In this document: piece after piece, positions 22,848 through 31,001 of the stretch | Layout of the letters: every line of letters starts with the position of its first letter | How positions within the stretch are numbered: the stretch's first letter is position 1 | DNA from: JANSYP01 sp038751255 | GTDB taxonomy: Bacteria > Pseudomonadota > Alphaproteobacteria > Rhodobacterales > Rhodobacteraceae | NCBI GenBank assembly: GCA_038751255.1 | Contig: JBCDGN010000041.1 | Location: 1 to 33,216 of the forward strand | Direction: 5' to 3' | DNA length: 33,216 nt | Position numbers and translations under genes: made by a program | The notes under the pieces: model-generated | The model's input: the letters and a program-made list of their open reading frames with translations, nothing else | Databases searched by the model: none | Told to the model about the DNA's origin: nothing

Positions 22848-23350
22848 TGGCGAAATATCATGAGCTCGGTGGTTGCCGGTCTTGGGCGATCTATTCGCCC
22901 TGTGAGAAATACCGCTACGAGCTGACCCGAGTTTGGCAGGAAGAGGGCCGCAAAGCGGTCTTTGTGATGCTCAACCCGTCCACGGCAACCGAGGTGCAAA
23001 ACGACCCTACGGTCGAACGCTGCGAGCGCCGGGCACGGGCCCTGGGCTTTGGGGCGTTCCGCGTTTGCAACATTTTCGCCTGGCGCGAGACCGATCCAAA
23101 GCTCATGCGCGCGCAGACCGATCCCATCGGTGAAGGAAATGACGCGGCGATTGTCGAGGCCTGTTCTTGGGCAGATCAAGTGGTGTGCGCCTGGGGCGCT
23201 CATGGCGCTTATCTGGATCGCGGACCAGCGGTCGAGGCGCTGATCCGCAGCACAGATGTGCAACCCTTCCATCTGGGGCTCACAAAAGCGGGCCATCCCA
23301 AACACCCGCTTTATCTGTCCTATGTGCAGCAGCCCGAACCCTGGGGCTGA
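22844..23350 (+). CDS. DUF1643 domain protein
   Basis: A 168-residue protein starting at ATG 22844, which overlaps the truB stop (ATGATG; 22847 is an alternative start). The DUF1643 pattern is clear: YRYELTRVW, FVMLNPSTATEVQNDPTVERCERRA, FGAFRVCNIFAWRETDP, then VCAWGAHG and HLGLTKAGHPKHPLYL. The family is widespread and of unknown biochemical function. Translational coupling to truB suggests shared expression rather than a known joint role. It converges on the lytic transglycosylase gene across a hairpin cluster. Confidence 0.85.
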   Translation: MMAKYHELGGCRSWAIYSPCEKYRYELTRVWQEEGRKAVFVMLNPSTATEVQNDPTVERCERRARALGFGAFRVCNIFAWRETDPKLMRAQTDPIGEGNDAAIVEACSWADQVVCAWGAHGAYLDRGPAVEALIRSTDVQPFHLGLTKAGHPKHPLYLSYVQQPEPWG

Positions 23351-23392
23351 TTAAACGTCCTTATGCTTGTCATTGCTCTGGCCTTACGCGCA

Positions 23393-23481
23393 GCCCGTGC
23401 GGACGCACGGGCCCGGTCGCATGGGGCTCAATGCGCCATGCGACCGGGTTCCCCAAACGGGATGAGACCCCGCGAGGGGTC
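23393..23481. other. Cluster of three perfect hairpins between convergent genes
   Basis: Three inverted repeats lie within 89 bases. GCCCGTGC (23393-23400) pairs with GCACGGGC (23405-23412) around GGAC. CCCGGTCGCATGG (23412-23424) pairs with CCATGCGACCGGG (23436-23448), thirteen perfect pairs around an 11-base loop. GACCCC (23466-23471) pairs with GGGGTC (23476-23481) around a GCGA tetraloop. None has a T tract on either strand. Situated between the converging DUF1643 and lytic transglycosylase genes, the cluster may be a bidirectional stop or 3'-end-protecting structure, or a mobile intergenic repeat. No ORF here looks real. Confidence 0.7.
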
Positions 23482-23510
23482 GAAGACGGGCGGGAGCCCA
23501 CCTTTCCAGG

Positions 23511-25445
23511 TCAACTCGCGCTCAATTCCTGGGACAGCGTCCAAGAACTGGTCTGACCCGATAGTTGGGCCCGATAAGGCGCGAGGCTCTCCATCACCCG
23601 CATTACGTAGTTTCGCGTCTCACGGAAGGGGATATGCTCAATCCAATCCACCGGATCGGTGCGCCCATTACGCGGATCGCCATAGGCCTCAATCCACCGT
23701 GGGGGGCGTCCAGGCCCCGCATTGTAGCCTGCCGCGACAAGGATCGTAGCCCCGCCAAACCGCCGCCTGAGCTGTGACAAATAGGCGGTGCCAAGAAGCG
23801 CATTGTACTCTGCATCGCCGGTCAACCGAGATCGCGAATAGGATACTCCGAGTTTCCGCGCGGTTTCCTCGGCTGTGCCTGGCATCACTTGCATCAAGCC
23901 GCGTGCCCCAGCCGGGCTGATCACGCGGTGGTTGAATTCGCTTTCCCTACGCGCAATGGCAAGTGCAAGTTCGGGGCTGACGCCTTCACGTCCTGCAACT
24001 GAAATCTCCATCATCGGAAACAGGGGACCATGCAGCATCTCCCCCGCGGTGGAGACGCGCTTGGCCACTCTGAGGGGATAATACGCGCTCCCTAGTCCCG
24101 AAACGGCCACCGCCAACTGGCCCGCTTCCGCACGATCCATGCTTTCCGCCATATGCGCAAAGAACCGTGCCGCAAGTTCGAGCTCACCGGCTTCATGCAA
24201 CAGCTTGCCTGCGTGATACACATCCGATTGTAAAAACGCAGCATCGGCTGGCACCGCAAAAGCCTCCGCACCGGTCAGCCGCCCATCCATTGGAAGACCG
24301 GCTTTCTCAGCAGCGAGCTGTCCATAAAAACTGGTCTGAAATTCTGCGCCAAACGCATAGGCCGCCGCCGCTTGAAGCGGTTGATCCATCGCCTCATAGG
24401 CACGGCCTTCCCAATACCCCGCCCGACCCAAGCTGATGGTGCTTTTAACCCCGCTGCGGAATCGCTGAAAATGCACAAGGGCTTGTTGGGGTCGATTGAG
24501 TTCCCTCAGCGCAATATAGCCCGCAAGCCATTCAAGATCGGCGAAATCGACCCCGCGTTCCAGTTGGTGCTGACTGGCCAATAGGTAAGCTTCTTGTGAT
24601 CGGCCCGCCCGCATCATTTGCCGCGCAAGCGGGCGGCGGCGCTTGGCCCAGGCCTCTGGACGCCCCAATCCGTCCGCACGGGCGGAGGCAGACAGCATGA
24701 TCTCTACCACTCCGTCGGTGCGCCCTTTGCGTGCCCTCCATTCCATGCGCTCAAAGGCCAACCCTGGATGCCCCCTGAGGTCTGCAGGCACCGCCTGGAT
24801 AAAGCCATCCACACCGGGTTGGTCGCGGCGCAGCGCCACGCGCGCTGCCAACAAGCTCCGCCACGCCTCGGGCACGCGGCCACGCATGCGCTCGGCTTCG
24901 GAAAACCGGTGGCGCCACAGTAAATTGTCGATCCGAGCAATGTGATGGTCAGCCAGCGCCGGACCATAGCGGGCGAGCATCACCGATTCCTGCTGGGCGC
25001 TCAGCGTCATCTTAGTCCAGGCTCGGATCGCCTCTGCCTCTGCGGCAGACCGCTCGCCCAGATCGTCAAAGGCTTGCGCCAACCGCATCGCGCCTTCGGC
25101 TGTTGCCGGTTCGTTTTTTAGGAAATAGGCAAGCACATCGCGCGCCTCTGCGCTGGGCGGAATCGTTGCCTCGCCGCGACGCTGAAGCAGCGGCAGACCT
25201 GGCCAATCGGCATAGGCGGTGAGAAAACTTTGATACTCCTCGAACGTGCCATCTCGTGCGCGCAGCCGATGCCATTCGACGATCGCCACGGCTGTTGCGC
25301 CATCTGCCCGCGCCTCAGATTTGGCAATGCCCCAGTCTTCTGCCCGAACAGCCGACATGGCCTCGGACAGCCCCGCAAAAGCTGCTTCAATCGAAAGCGA
25401 CGCGGTCAGAATCCCTGCCGCGCAGGCAATATATGCCCGTTTCAT
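23511..25445 (-). CDS. Soluble lytic murein transglycosylase (GH23)
   Basis: A 644-residue exported enzyme. ATG 25445 is chosen for its AGGAAAGGA ribosome-binding site and signal peptide (MKRAYIACAAGILTASLSIE, cleaved after AAFA). A long alpha-superhelical region of repeated helix pairs (about 25-470) resembles the U-shaped domain of Slt70. The C-terminal catalytic domain has Glu501 in AIARRESEFNHRVISPAGARG, then GLMQVMPGTAEETARKLG and AAGYNAGPGRPPRWI. It cleaves peptidoglycan glycan strands, releasing anhydromuropeptides in the periplasm. It is divergent from dapA, whose pathway supplies the diaminopimelate of the same polymer. Confidence 0.94.
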   Translation of the reverse strand: MKRAYIACAAGILTASLSIEAAFAGLSEAMSAVRAEDWGIAKSEARADGATAVAIVEWHRLRARDGTFEEYQSFLTAYADWPGLPLLQRRGEATIPPSAEARDVLAYFLKNEPATAEGAMRLAQAFDDLGERSAAEAEAIRAWTKMTLSAQQESVMLARYGPALADHHIARIDNLLWRHRFSEAERMRGRVPEAWRSLLAARVALRRDQPGVDGFIQAVPADLRGHPGLAFERMEWRARKGRTDGVVEIMLSASARADGLGRPEAWAKRRRPLARQMMRAGRSQEAYLLASQHQLERGVDFADLEWLAGYIALRELNRPQQALVHFQRFRSGVKSTISLGRAGYWEGRAYEAMDQPLQAAAAYAFGAEFQTSFYGQLAAEKAGLPMDGRLTGAEAFAVPADAAFLQSDVYHAGKLLHEAGELELAARFFAHMAESMDRAEAGQLAVAVSGLGSAYYPLRVAKRVSTAGEMLHGPLFPMMEISVAGREGVSPELALAIARRESEFNHRVISPAGARGLMQVMPGTAEETARKLGVSYSRSRLTGDAEYNALLGTAYLSQLRRRFGGATILVAAGYNAGPGRPPRWIEAYGDPRNGRTDPVDWIEHIPFRETRNYVMRVMESLAPYRAQLSGQTSSWTLSQELSAS

Positions 25446-25508
25446 TGCGGTCCTTTCCTGATGACGGCGCAACCTTATCGCCCCTCTCCCTGAGTGCAAT
25501 TCACAAAC

Positions 25509-25537
25509 TTGGCAATCCTGCGGCTCGCCTGTAGGGT
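25509..25537 (+). promoter_or_regulatory. Candidate sigma-70 promoter of dapA
   Basis: TTGGCA (25509-25514), a 17-base spacer and TAGGGT (25532-25537), about 60 bases before the dapA ATG. The -35 matches five of six consensus positions and the spacing is ideal; the -10 is weak. The region 25446-25598 also holds the promoter for the divergent transglycosylase, not identified. Confidence 0.5.
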
Positions 25538-25598
25538 CCGCGCGCGCCGCCAGAGGGGATTCACCGCGCGGCTTTCAAACACTGAAAAGGAGCGTGCC

Positions 25599-26474
25599 AT
25601 GATCAAAGGATCAAACCCAGCCTTGGTAACGCCGTTTAAAGACGGTGGTTTGGATCTGGCCACGCTCAAATCCTTGGTCGAGTGGCATATCACCGAAGGC
25701 AGCCATGGTCTGGTTCCAGTGGGCACGACAGGTGAAAGCCCCACCCTGACCCATGATGAGCATGAGACCGTGATCGAAGAGGTCGTGCGCGCCGCTGCGG
25801 GCCGCGTTCCGGTGATCGCAGGTGCGGGGTCTAACAACACATCCGAAGGCATTCGGCTGATCCAGCATGCCGAACGGGTCGGCGCCTCGGCGGCACTGGT
25901 GGTCACGCCTTACTACAACAAGCCCACGCAGGCCGGGCTCTACGCCCATTTCAAAGCGATGCATGATTGCTGCACCCTGCCGATCATTATCTACAATATT
26001 CCCGGTCGGTCGATCGTGGATATGTCGCCCGAGACCATGGGGGATCTGGCAAAGCTCGACCGGATCATCGGGGTCAAAGACGCCACCGGTGACGTGACCC
26101 GTGTCAGCAAGCAACGCCAAACCTGCGGCGCTGATTTCATCCAGGTGTCGGGTGAAGACGCCAGCGCGCTTGGGTTCAACGCCCATGGTGGAACCGGGTG
26201 TATCTCGGTGACCGCAAATGTGGCGCCGCGGCTCTGTGCAGAATTCCAGGAAGCCACGCTGCGCGGGGACTATGCCGAGGCACTGTTGCTACAAGACAGG
26301 CTCATGCCCCTGCATGAGGCGATTTTCCTAGAGCCGGGTTTGGCAGGGGCGAAATATGCCCTCTCGCGCTTGGGCAAATGCAGTGATGAAGTACGCTTGC
26401 CACTTGTGGGTGTGACCGACGGCGTCAAGGCAGAGATTGATGCGGCGATGGTGCATGCTGGACTGGTCAACTGA
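25599..26474 (+). CDS. dapA: 4-hydroxy-tetrahydrodipicolinate synthase DapA
   Basis: A 291-residue (beta/alpha)8 aldolase, the normal length. ATG 25599 has a strong AAAAGGAG upstream. The Schiff-base Lys160 lies in GVKDATGD, the catalytic Tyr132 in IIIYNIPGRS, and Thr43/Thr44 in VPVGTTGES. It condenses pyruvate and aspartate semialdehyde, the committed step to diaminopimelate and lysine; dapB is 4 kb away on the other strand. The stop overlaps the trmO start by one base (TGATG), so the two are coupled. The enzyme is usually feedback-inhibited by lysine; regulation here is not visible. Confidence 0.97.
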   Translation: MIKGSNPALVTPFKDGGLDLATLKSLVEWHITEGSHGLVPVGTTGESPTLTHDEHETVIEEVVRAAAGRVPVIAGAGSNNTSEGIRLIQHAERVGASAALVVTPYYNKPTQAGLYAHFKAMHDCCTLPIIIYNIPGRSIVDMSPETMGDLAKLDRIIGVKDATGDVTRVSKQRQTCGADFIQVSGEDASALGFNAHGGTGCISVTANVAPRLCAEFQEATLRGDYAEALLLQDRLMPLHEAIFLEPGLAGAKYALSRLGKCSDEVRLPLVGVTDGVKAEIDAAMVHAGLVN

Positions 26475-26950
26475 TGGGAGAACCGCGTCCCGGTGAAACT
26501 CTGCTTCCTTTCGATCCCGCCACCCGTGGCGATGGATCGGTGAGTTTCATCGGGGTGATCCGCTCCAGCTGGGGGCCGGAGGGCTGCCCCAAAAACATCC
26601 GTGCAGCCCGAGAGAGCGGCAAACCTGCCCAGATCGAGCTGCATGCGGGCTTTGAGCTCGGACTGACCGGGCTTGAGGTCGGACAAGCGGTGATTGCGAT
26701 TTATTGGATGGATCAAAGCCGCCGCGACATCATTGTTCAGCGCCCGCGCCACACCGATGGGCCGCGCGGGGTCTTTGCCCTGCGTTCGCCTGCGCGGCCC
26801 AATCCTATTGCGATGAGCACGGTCCGAATTACCGCACTTGACCCAGAAACAGGTCGCATTGAAATCGACGCCATAGACGTTTTCGACGGCACGCCATTGA
26901 TTGATCTCAAACCTTGGGTCGAGACCATCGACCTGCCGCCAGACAAATAG
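26474..26950 (+). CDS. trmO: tRNA m6t6A37 methyltransferase TrmO/TsaA-type
   Basis: A 158-residue protein of the TrmO (UPF0066) family, starting in the dapA stop codon. The signature GVFALRSPARPNPIAMSTVR and the closing DGTPLIDLKPWV are diagnostic, preceded by the N-terminal strand FIGVIRSSW. Family members use S-adenosylmethionine to add a methyl group to t6A37 in tRNA-Thr. The E. coli protein is longer with an extra C-terminal domain; this short form is common in alphaproteobacteria. It is cotranscribed with dapA; no functional link between the two is known. Confidence 0.88.
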   Translation: MGEPRPGETLLPFDPATRGDGSVSFIGVIRSSWGPEGCPKNIRAARESGKPAQIELHAGFELGLTGLEVGQAVIAIYWMDQSRRDIIVQRPRHTDGPRGVFALRSPARPNPIAMSTVRITALDPETGRIEIDAIDVFDGTPLIDLKPWVETIDLPPDK

Positions 26951-27078
26951 TTTTCAAGATGGGTTATCAGGCACAAACTGCCAGGTAATGCGCTTTTCTT
27001 TGCGTGACCTATGGTAAAATTATCCCTTAACGGCGTGGGTAAAAAATCGACGGTGACCAGACGGAGCCCAAACACCCC

Positions 27079-28239
27079 ATGCAGATGAGTGAAGAGCACC
27101 TTCCCCGTCGACTGCCCGATCTTGGGCTCTTTATCCGCACCGAAATCCCCTTCGTCATTATTATTGGTACCTTCCTTGCATTCCAGTTTGGCGCGGATGC
27201 GCTGCTGAAAGATCTGGACAATCACTGGATTGCGGCCGGTCTTTTCGTTTGGGTTTTTGGCGCGGCGATTTGGGGCGCTTTCGGGGTGGTGCATCACGCC
27301 GAAAAACTCGCCGAGCTTCTTGGCGAACCTTATGGGACCTTGATTCTCACGCTTTCTGTGGTCGGGATTGAAGTGTCATTGATCGCCGCGATTATGCTAA
27401 CCGGCGATAGCAACCCGACCTTGGCACGGGACACCATGTATGCCGTGGTGATGATCGTTCTCAACGGGCTTGTGGGGGTCTCGCTGCTGGTCGGTGCGTT
27501 GAAATACGGCCAGCAAGAATACAACCTTCAGGGCGCGCGCGCCTTTCTCGCCGTGTTGATCCCGCTATCGGTGTTTGCACTGATTTTGCCGGGCTTTACC
27601 GTCTCCACCCCCGACCCAACCTATGCTCCGGTCCAAGCGGCGTTTTTCGCGATCATCGCGGGGCTGCTCTATCTTGTGTTTCTCGCCATTCAGACCAGTC
27701 GTCACCGGGCGTTTTTTGAACAGCCACATCTTTTGGATATCGATCACGAAACAGCGCCGCCAAAACAAAAAAGCCGAGGCCAAACCTACGCGTTGTATTA
27801 TCACTTGGTGATGCTGCTCGCCACGCTCATACCGATTGTTATGCTGTCCAAACGGCTGGCAAAACTGGTCGACTTCGGCATCGATATCACAGGTTTGCCC
27901 GTCGCCCTTGGCGGTGTGATGATCGCCTGTCTGGTGCTGACGCCGGAAAGTATTGCCGCCATTCAAGCCGCTCGGGACAATGCGCTGCAACGTTCGGTCA
28001 ATCTCACGCTTGGGGCAGCGCTCTCGACCATTGGTTTGACCATGCCAGCGGTGTTGATGATCAGCATCTTTTCGGGGAAGAGCGTCACGTTGGGCCTGCC
28101 ACCGGCCTCACTGATCATGTTGATCCTAACGCTTGCCATAAGTCTCATCACTTTTGGTGGCGCGCGCACCAACGCCCTGCAAGGGTCAGTGCATCTGGTT
28201 TTGTTCCTGGCCTATCTGATGCTGATTTTCAGCCCTTGA
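27079..28239 (+). CDS. chaA: Ca2+/H+ (cation/proton) antiporter ChaA-type
   Basis: A 386-residue integral membrane protein with about eleven hydrophobic helices. The first alpha-repeat region carries AEKLAELLGEPYGTLILTLS and VVGIEVSLIAAIMLTG, and the second LVLTPESIAAIQAARDNALQ and LGAALSTIGLTMPAV; the acidic residues in these repeats are the ion ligands of the CaCA superfamily. A charged cytoplasmic loop (SRHRAFFEQPHLL to PPKQKSRGQ) separates them. It probably exports Ca2+ or Na+/K+ across the inner membrane in exchange for protons. The first ATG (27079) follows a GGAG, spaced rather far; 27085 is possible. 128 bases separate it from trmO, and no clear promoter was recognised there. Confidence 0.92.
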   Translation: MQMSEEHLPRRLPDLGLFIRTEIPFVIIIGTFLAFQFGADALLKDLDNHWIAAGLFVWVFGAAIWGAFGVVHHAEKLAELLGEPYGTLILTLSVVGIEVSLIAAIMLTGDSNPTLARDTMYAVVMIVLNGLVGVSLLVGALKYGQQEYNLQGARAFLAVLIPLSVFALILPGFTVSTPDPTYAPVQAAFFAIIAGLLYLVFLAIQTSRHRAFFEQPHLLDIDHETAPPKQKSRGQTYALYYHLVMLLATLIPIVMLSKRLAKLVDFGIDITGLPVALGGVMIACLVLTPESIAAIQAARDNALQRSVNLTLGAALSTIGLTMPAVLMISIFSGKSVTLGLPPASLIMLILTLAISLITFGGARTNALQGSVHLVLFLAYLMLIFSP

Positions 28240-28248
28240 GGCGATGTC

Positions 28249-29106
28249 TTATGCCGGTCCGGTTTCGACCTTCAGATCGTCATACTTGCCCCATTCCGAC
28301 CAAGACCCGTCGTAAAGCGCATGATCGGTTTTGCCTATGCGTTCGAGCGCGAGGCTGAGGATCGACGCCGTAATCCCCGAGCCGCAGCTTGTGATCACAG
28401 GTTTAGAAAGGTCGACGCCTGCGGCCTCAAAGGCTGATCTAAGGGCCTCGGGATCTTTCATCGTCCCATCGGGATTCAGCAACGCGGCGTAGTGCACGTT
28501 TTTCGACCCTGGGATGTGGCCAGAGCGCATGCCGGGGCGAGGTTCGTCCGCCTCGCCGGTAAATCGCTCTCGCGACCGAGCATCCACGATCTCATGGTCC
28601 TTGAGCTTGGAGGCGCTCGCCACTTGGGTGACATCCCGGACCAGATGCGCTTGGCGTTGCACAGTCATGTGCCGGTCGCGGATCATCGGTGGCAGATCCT
28701 CAATCTCGCGACCTTCCGCTTTCCATTTGGGGAAACCGCCGTCGAGCACGGCCACATCGGTCTTTCCCATCAGCCGGAACAGCCACCAGACCCGCGCGGC
28801 GGAAAACAGCCCCGCGCCATCATAAACCACCACCTGATGACCATCGCCCACGCCCATCTTGCGCAGCCGAGAGATGAACTTCTCCGTTGGCGGCGCCATA
28901 TGAGGCAGCTCAGAGCGGTTGTCGCTGATATCTTCGATATCGAAGAACCGCGCGCCTGGGATATGTCCGATTTCATATTCGGCCCGTGCGTCTCGGCCTG
29001 CAGCGGGCATATGCCAAGAGCCATCCAATAAGCGCAAATCGGGATCGCTCAAATGCTCCGCCAGCCAGTCTGTGGAAACAAGCGTCTTCGGATCACTTGT
29101 CGGCAT
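28249..29106 (-). CDS. sseA: 3-mercaptopyruvate sulfurtransferase (rhodanese family)
   Basis: A 285-residue tandem rhodanese. The inactive first domain holds HIPGARFFDIEDISD and VVYDGAGLFSAARVWWLF, and the active second domain holds the repeated HIPGSKNVHYAALL and the active-site loop CGSGITA with Cys241. The loop CGSG(I/V)T is that of mercaptopyruvate sulfurtransferases rather than thiosulfate sulfurtransferases. It transfers sulfur from 3-mercaptopyruvate to thiols or cyanide in the cytoplasm. Nine bases separate its 3' end from chaA, on the other strand. It lies 68 bases downstream of smpB. Confidence 0.94.
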   Translation of the reverse strand: MPTSDPKTLVSTDWLAEHLSDPDLRLLDGSWHMPAAGRDARAEYEIGHIPGARFFDIEDISDNRSELPHMAPPTEKFISRLRKMGVGDGHQVVVYDGAGLFSAARVWWLFRLMGKTDVAVLDGGFPKWKAEGREIEDLPPMIRDRHMTVQRQAHLVRDVTQVASASKLKDHEIVDARSRERFTGEADEPRPGMRSGHIPGSKNVHYAALLNPDGTMKDPEALRSAFEAAGVDLSKPVITSCGSGITASILSLALERIGKTDHALYDGSWSEWGKYDDLKVETGPA

Positions 29107-29174
29107 GTCAGAGCCCTTTCCTTACGAAGTCAGTTTTAGCGGTATCTGCGTTAAAGCCTTGAGACAAGAGGGAC

Positions 29175-29651
29175 TCACCCACGATCCCGCAACAGGCGCG
29201 CCTTCTGGCGCTGCCAATCGCGTTTGGCCTCGGTGGCGCGCTTATCTTGGGTCTTTTTGCCCTTTGCGATGCCGATTTTAACCTTCGCTTTGCCGCGGTC
29301 GTTGAAATACATCACCAAGGGCACGAGCGTCATGCCCTCGCGCTGTGTTGCGGACCAAAGCTTGGCCAATTCACGTTTGCTGACCAGAAGCTTGCGCTTG
29401 CGGCGTTCGTCATGGCCAAAGCTTTTCGCCTGTATATAGGGGGCGATGTATCCATTGATCAGCCAAAGCTCACCCGCTTCGACATTGGCATAGCTGTCGG
29501 CAATGGATGAGCCGCCCATGCGCAAAGACTTGACCTCGGACCCTTCCAACATGATCCCACATTCGAGGTCGTCTTCGATCGCATAATCATAGCGCGCCCG
29601 CCGATTTTCGGCGATCACTTTGTAATTTGGATTCTGCTTCGGTTTGGCCAT
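29175..29651 (-). CDS. smpB: SsrA-binding protein SmpB
   Basis: A 158-residue SmpB that binds tmRNA and brings it to stalled ribosomes. ATG 29651 gives the standard N-terminus (MAKPKQNPNYKVIAENRRAR); a frame extension to 29699 adds unlike residues. The oligonucleotide-binding fold is clear: YDYAIEDDLECGIMLEGSEVKSLR, GELWLINGYIAPY, and the KLLVSKRELAKL block. The basic tail (GKKTQDKRATEAKRDWQRQKARLLRDRG in part) is the ribosome-inserting C-terminal helix. Its ribosome-binding site is weak. The tmRNA gene itself is not in the window. Confidence 0.97.
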   Translation of the reverse strand: MAKPKQNPNYKVIAENRRARYDYAIEDDLECGIMLEGSEVKSLRMGGSSIADSYANVEAGELWLINGYIAPYIQAKSFGHDERRKRKLLVSKRELAKLWSATQREGMTLVPLVMYFNDRGKAKVKIGIAKGKKTQDKRATEAKRDWQRQKARLLRDRG

Positions 29652-29721
29652 CGTCGCGATATAGACAGCCCTGGCTGCCACGCCAACCCGAGAGCGCACC
29701 TCAGTCGGCTGCGTTGTTGAG

Positions 29722-30561
29722 TTAGCCCCGCATGCTCGGGGCAGTCTTTTGCATCAGGCTGCCGATCTCTTGGTCGGGCACTGTGTCATCAGCGTAGTCA
29801 AAGGTGCCTTTGGTTTTCACCTCTTCAGCGGCTCGCATGAACGCTCCCCAAGCGGCCCGGGCCATTGATCCCCCCACGCTGACGCGCGCAACCCCTGCCT
29901 CGGACAACTCAGCGACCGAATAGCGATTGCCGCCGATGCCCATCAAGACATTCACAGGTTTGTCGAGCGCGTCACAGACCGTCTTGATAGCCTTCAAGTC
30001 CGGCAATCCCGGCGCGTAGAGCACATCGGCCCCGGCCTCCGAATAGGCCTGTAGCCGTCTGATCGTGTCATCCAAGTTCGGTCGTCCCCAAATGTGGTTT
30101 TCCGCGCGCGCCGTGAGGAGAAAGGGCAGATCGCGCGCGGCATCGGCCGCAGCTTCAATCCGCGAGACCGCCATTGAGAATTCGAAAATCGGCGCGTCCG
30201 GATCCCCGGTGGCATCCTCAATCGAGCCACCGACAAGCCCCATATCCGCGGCGAGTTTGATGGTCTCTGCGCAGGCCTGCGGATCGGCGCCGAAACCTTC
30301 TTCCAGATCAGCCGATACGGGCAGGTTTGTGGCTGCTACGATCTCTGCCGCGTTTTTGAGGATCTCGGCCCTGTCCAATGTGGCATGGGAAGCGCGCTTT
30401 CCTTTGGTAAAGGCGTAGCCGGCGCTGGTGGTCGCCAGGGCCTCAAAGCCCATATGGTCGAGGATTTTGGCAGACCCAACATCCCAAGGGTTTGGGATCA
30501 CGAAAGCCCCGTCACCGGAATGAAGCGCCTTAAAGCGTTCATATTTCTCGCTTTGATCCAT
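29722..30561 (-). CDS. Isocitrate lyase/PEP mutase superfamily enzyme
   Basis: A 279-residue (beta/alpha)8 protein of the phosphoenolpyruvate mutase/isocitrate lyase superfamily. Recognisable segments are VIPNPWDVGSAKILDHMGFEAL, the metal/substrate block SADLEEGFGADP, SIEDATGDPD and the late VSVGGSMARAAWGAF. The KKCGH motif of isocitrate and methylisocitrate lyases is absent, so those activities are unlikely. Relatives include oxaloacetate decarboxylases and uncharacterised carboxyvinyl-phosphonate mutase-like proteins. It is upstream of smpB and may not belong to that operon, since 70 bases separate them. A ribosome-binding AGG precedes the ATG. Confidence 0.85.
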   Translation of the reverse strand: MDQSEKYERFKALHSGDGAFVIPNPWDVGSAKILDHMGFEALATTSAGYAFTKGKRASHATLDRAEILKNAAEIVAATNLPVSADLEEGFGADPQACAETIKLAADMGLVGGSIEDATGDPDAPIFEFSMAVSRIEAAADAARDLPFLLTARAENHIWGRPNLDDTIRRLQAYSEAGADVLYAPGLPDLKAIKTVCDALDKPVNVLMGIGGNRYSVAELSEAGVARVSVGGSMARAAWGAFMRAAEEVKTKGTFDYADDTVPDQEIGSLMQKTAPSMRG

Positions 30562-31001
30562 GGTAACCTGCCCCCCATTTTTGAATGTATCGCAATAGGT
30601 CTGCGCCGTGCATTTTCCCCTTGTCTGGAAACCGTATCCTCAGCGGCTAGGCGATCGCCACATTAATCATCACCCCTGCCAGTCTAATGGCCTCGCTGCG
30701 GACAAACAGTCCAGAAGCGGCTCTTTCAGGGGGGTGCGCACGGCCTTTCCGTTGGGTTTTTCTTTGGTCCGCATGCCTTGAGGATATAGAAAGAAAATGG
30801 GCCTCCGCACTGCGGAGAGATGTGCCTATGACTGCTCCGTTGCCAAGGCGATCTGCCAACACGCGACCGAGACTTTCTTTGGACGGCATCGGCGGCTGAG
30901 GATCGCATCTTGCCAAGCTGAGAACCTTAGAAAACCAGAACCAGCCTTTCCGTTCTCTTGGGTCCGGGCTCAAGGGGGCGTGAGACCAGAAAGGACAAAA
31001 T
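30562..31001 (+). promoter_or_regulatory. 440-base gene-free region with a dyad and an 11-base repeat
   Basis: No convincing ORF was found between the divergent PEP-mutase-like gene and the substrate-binding protein gene. It contains a near-perfect dyad CTCCGCA-C-TGCGGAG (30803-30817), a candidate operator or short hairpin, and GCCTTTCCGTT twice (30743-30753 and 30944-30954), each followed at about 20 bases by GGTCCG. The long leader before the start at 31002 may carry the regulation of the transport gene, and a small RNA is not excluded. Confidence 0.35.

Noticed and set aside
30647..30973. A 108-codon minus-strand frame in the gap before the substrate-binding protein gene
   Set aside because: Its composition is not protein-like for this genome, it has no convincing ribosome-binding site, and it covers the likely promoter region. 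A shorter 34-codon frame within 30669-30775 on the same strand was also considered and left out, because only a closely spaced AAGG supports it.
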